This document shows positions 5,963 through 7,221 of a stretch of 7,221 bases of DNA, one piece after another. This DNA is from Limnohabitans sp. (GTDB lineage: Bacteria > Pseudomonadota > Gammaproteobacteria > Burkholderiales > Burkholderiaceae_C): the NCBI GenBank assembly GCA_030729445.1, contig JANQXJ010000001.1, positions 1,482-8,702 on the forward strand. The letters run 5' to 3'. Under the pieces are notes generated by a model that was not told the origin of the DNA, searched no databases, and saw only the letters and a list, made by a program, of their open reading frames with translations. The position numbers and the translations under genes are program-made. Position 1 is the stretch's first letter. Each line of letters starts with the position of its first letter.

Positions 5963-7075
5963 ATGTCCTCTGTTCCATTCAAGCGCACCGCCTCTGTGAT
6001 GGCCTTGGCCAGCTTGCTCAGCGCCTGCTCGGTGCTGGAGGAAGACAAAATCGACTACAAGAGTGCCGCCAAAGCGACCACACTCGAAGTCCCGCCCGAC
6101 TTGACACAGTTGCGCAAGGAATCGCGTTATGCCATCGAAAGCACTTCGGCCACAGCCTCTGGCTTTCAGAGTGCTGGCAACCGTGTGGTCGATGCCGGCA
6201 CTGCCGCGAATGCTTTGGGGCCCGTCCGGATCGAACGCCAAGGCAATCAGCGTTGGCTCGTGGCCAACTTGCCTGCTGACAAAGTTTGGGAGCCCTTGCG
6301 TGAATTCTGGACCAGCAACGGTTTCGTGCTGGTGACCGATGCTGCCGATGTCGGCATCATGGAAACCGAGTGGGCAGAAAACCGGGCGAAATTGCCACAA
6401 GACTTCATTCGCAAGTCTCTGGGAAGAGTTCTGGACTCCTTGTATTCAACCGGTGAGCGCGATAAATTCCGAACCCGTGTGGAGCGCAACGCACAAGGCG
6501 GTGTTGACATCTACATTACCCACCGTGGCTTGGTCGAGAACTACGCCGATGCCCAAAAAGACCGCACCATCTGGCAACCACGTCCCAGCGACCCTGAGCT
6601 GGAAATTGAGTTTTTGCGGCGACTCATGGTCAAGTTAGGCACCACGCCGGAGTCTGCTGCTGCTGCTGCCACGGCCAACAAAACGGTCAACTCGGCTGAC
6701 AAAGGCAGCCAAGTCACCCAAATCAATGGTCAACCCGTTATTGTTCTACAAGACAGTCTGGATCGCGCGTGGCGTCGCACAGGTGTGGCCTTGGACCGAA
6801 GCGGATTTACCGTCGAAGACCGCGACCGGTCTACCGGCGTCTACTTCGTGCGCTATGTTGCAGCAGGAACCAGTGCAGAGTCATCTGGTTTTCTGGGGCG
6901 CCTCTTTGGTGGCAAAAAGGACACCCCATCTACCCTGACCAAATACCAGATCAGCCTCATCTCCTCTGGCGATAACCAAAGTACCTTGCGTGTTCTGACT
7001 GCCACAGGTCAACCTGAGCCATCGGCCCAAGATGCCGAAAGAATTCTGAAGTTGATCGCTGCCGAGCTGCGTTAA
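5963..7075 (+). CDS. bamC: Outer membrane protein assembly factor BamC/NlpB-type lipoprotein
   Basis: BamC is a lipoprotein of the BAM complex, which folds beta-barrel proteins into the outer membrane. From ATG 5963 the 370-residue product begins with a lipoprotein signal peptide (FKRTASVMALASLLSAC) whose lipobox cysteine is C22. A short extended segment with KIDYKSA and LEVPPDL (29-47) matches the N-terminal region that contacts BamD in the family. Two helix-grip-like regions follow, about 95-225 (QRWLVANLPADKVWEPLREF ... EIEFLRRLMVKLG) and 255-370 (ending DAERILKLIAAELR), separated by an Ala/Thr/Ser-rich linker. Position after dapA agrees with enteric bamC (old names nlpB, dapX). Start choice is uncertain: ATG 5963 gives the most typical signal length, GTG 5939 has the best SD, and ATG 5918 overlaps the dapA stop. 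The gene ends 17 nt before a strong terminator. Confidence 0.9.
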   Translation: MSSVPFKRTASVMALASLLSACSVLEEDKIDYKSAAKATTLEVPPDLTQLRKESRYAIESTSATASGFQSAGNRVVDAGTAANALGPVRIERQGNQRWLVANLPADKVWEPLREFWTSNGFVLVTDAADVGIMETEWAENRAKLPQDFIRKSLGRVLDSLYSTGERDKFRTRVERNAQGGVDIYITHRGLVENYADAQKDRTIWQPRPSDPELEIEFLRRLMVKLGTTPESAAAAATANKTVNSADKGSQVTQINGQPVIVLQDSLDRAWRRTGVALDRSGFTVEDRDRSTGVYFVRYVAAGTSAESSGFLGRLFGGKKDTPSTLTKYQISLISSGDNQSTLRVLTATGQPEPSAQDAERILKLIAAELR

Positions 7076-7092
7076 AGGCCTCACCTCAGACG

Positions 7093-7121
7093 AAAAAAAA
7101 CCCCGCTCAGCGGGGTTTTTT
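7093..7121. terminator. Bidirectional intrinsic terminator after bamC
   Basis: Eight A residues (7093-7100), a six-base-pair G/C stem CCCCGC (7101-7106) / GCGGGG (7110-7115) with loop TCA, then six T residues (7116-7121). The A and T runs make it work on both strands. On the plus strand it ends the dapA-bamC transcript; on the minus strand it can stop the convergent gene entering from the right. Confidence 0.95.
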
Positions 7122-7128
7122 CAAGAAA

Positions 7129-7148
7129 CATCCGGTTTTCGCCGGATG
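7129..7148 (-). terminator. Second hairpin, probable terminator of the convergent minus-strand gene
   Basis: CATCCGG (7129-7135) and CCGGATG (7142-7148) form a perfect 7-bp stem around a six-base loop. On the minus strand it begins 7 nt after the stop of the gene at the right edge and is followed by TTTCTT, an imperfect U-tract. With the stronger hairpin beyond it, this gives that gene two stops in tandem. Confidence 0.6.
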
Positions 7149-7155
7149 AGACAGA

Positions 7156-7221
7156 TCACTTGGCAGCAGATGCGTCAGCAGCGGGAGCCGATGCGTCAGC
7201 AGCTGGAGCAGAAGCGTCTGC
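7156..7221 (-). CDS. C-terminal end of an unidentified gene with an Ala-rich repeat tail (partial)
   Basis: Reading the minus strand from the right edge, an open frame of 21 codons ends at TGA (7158-7156). It encodes three seven-residue units, ADASAPA, ADASAPA and ADASAAK, so the protein ends in lysine. The upstream part lies outside the window and the family cannot be named. Low-complexity Ala/Pro/Ser/Asp tails of this kind occur on several envelope, DNA-binding and granule-associated proteins in betaproteobacteria, so the tail says little about function. Reality as a gene is supported by two terminator-like hairpins just past the stop, oriented to serve it, and by the strict 21-base period in phase with the frame. 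Confidence 0.65.
   Translation of the reverse strand, partial: ADASAPAADASAPAADASAAK
7159..7221 (-). repeat. Tandem repeat, three 21-base units in coding sequence
   Basis: Units at 7201-7221, 7180-7200 and 7159-7179 encode ADASAPA, ADASAPA and ADASAAK. The nucleotide copies are diverged, mainly at third codon positions, while the peptide is kept except at the last two residues. The array may continue beyond the right edge. Confidence 0.8.

Noticed and set aside
1..7221. CRISPR arrays, tRNA or rRNA genes, insertion sequences, attachment sites
   Set aside because: None was seen: there are no regularly spaced repeats, no cloverleaf-type sequence noticed by eye, no transposase and no flanking duplications. 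The window is ordinary core chromosome.

Overview
The window looks like core chromosome from a high-GC betaproteobacterium, most likely order Burkholderiales, family Comamonadaceae. I infer this from the character of the ParE, ParC, DapA and BamC proteins, from the parE-parC arrangement and from the dispersed GTAG-type palindromes. No database search was possible, so the genus is open.

Layout. (1) Positions 1-2883, minus strand: the two topoisomerase IV subunits, transcribed parE then parC, with parC running off the left edge. Their 86-nt spacer is almost entirely two inverted REP-like palindromes. (2) Positions 2884-2988: a divergent intergenic region that should hold promoters for parE (left) and for a rightward gene run; no strong promoter is visible. 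(3) Positions 2989-4908, plus strand: a 12-helix MFS transporter, a 39-residue membrane miniprotein whose ATG overlaps the transporter stop, and a small class I SAM-dependent methyltransferase. (4) Positions 5022-7075, plus strand: dapA (first committed step of diaminopimelate/lysine synthesis) followed directly by a BamC/NlpB-type lipoprotein, the same order as dapA-bamC in enterics. (5) Positions 7093-7148: two hairpins between convergent genes, the first a clear bidirectional intrinsic terminator. (6) Positions 7156-7221: the last 21 codons of a minus-strand gene ending in an Ala-rich heptad repeat.

How it fits together. ParE and ParC form the topoisomerase IV heterotetramer that decatenates daughter chromosomes. 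DapA supplies diaminopimelate for peptidoglycan and lysine, and BamC belongs to the outer-membrane beta-barrel assembly machine, so the right half serves the cell envelope. The transporter, miniprotein and methyltransferase are closely packed and probably one transcript, but their substrates cannot be read from the sequence.

I found no mobile element, CRISPR array, RNA gene or evident new system. The most noteworthy items are the REP pair filling the parE-parC spacer, the overlapping miniprotein gene, the unusual start-site signals, and the repeat-tailed gene cut by the right edge.
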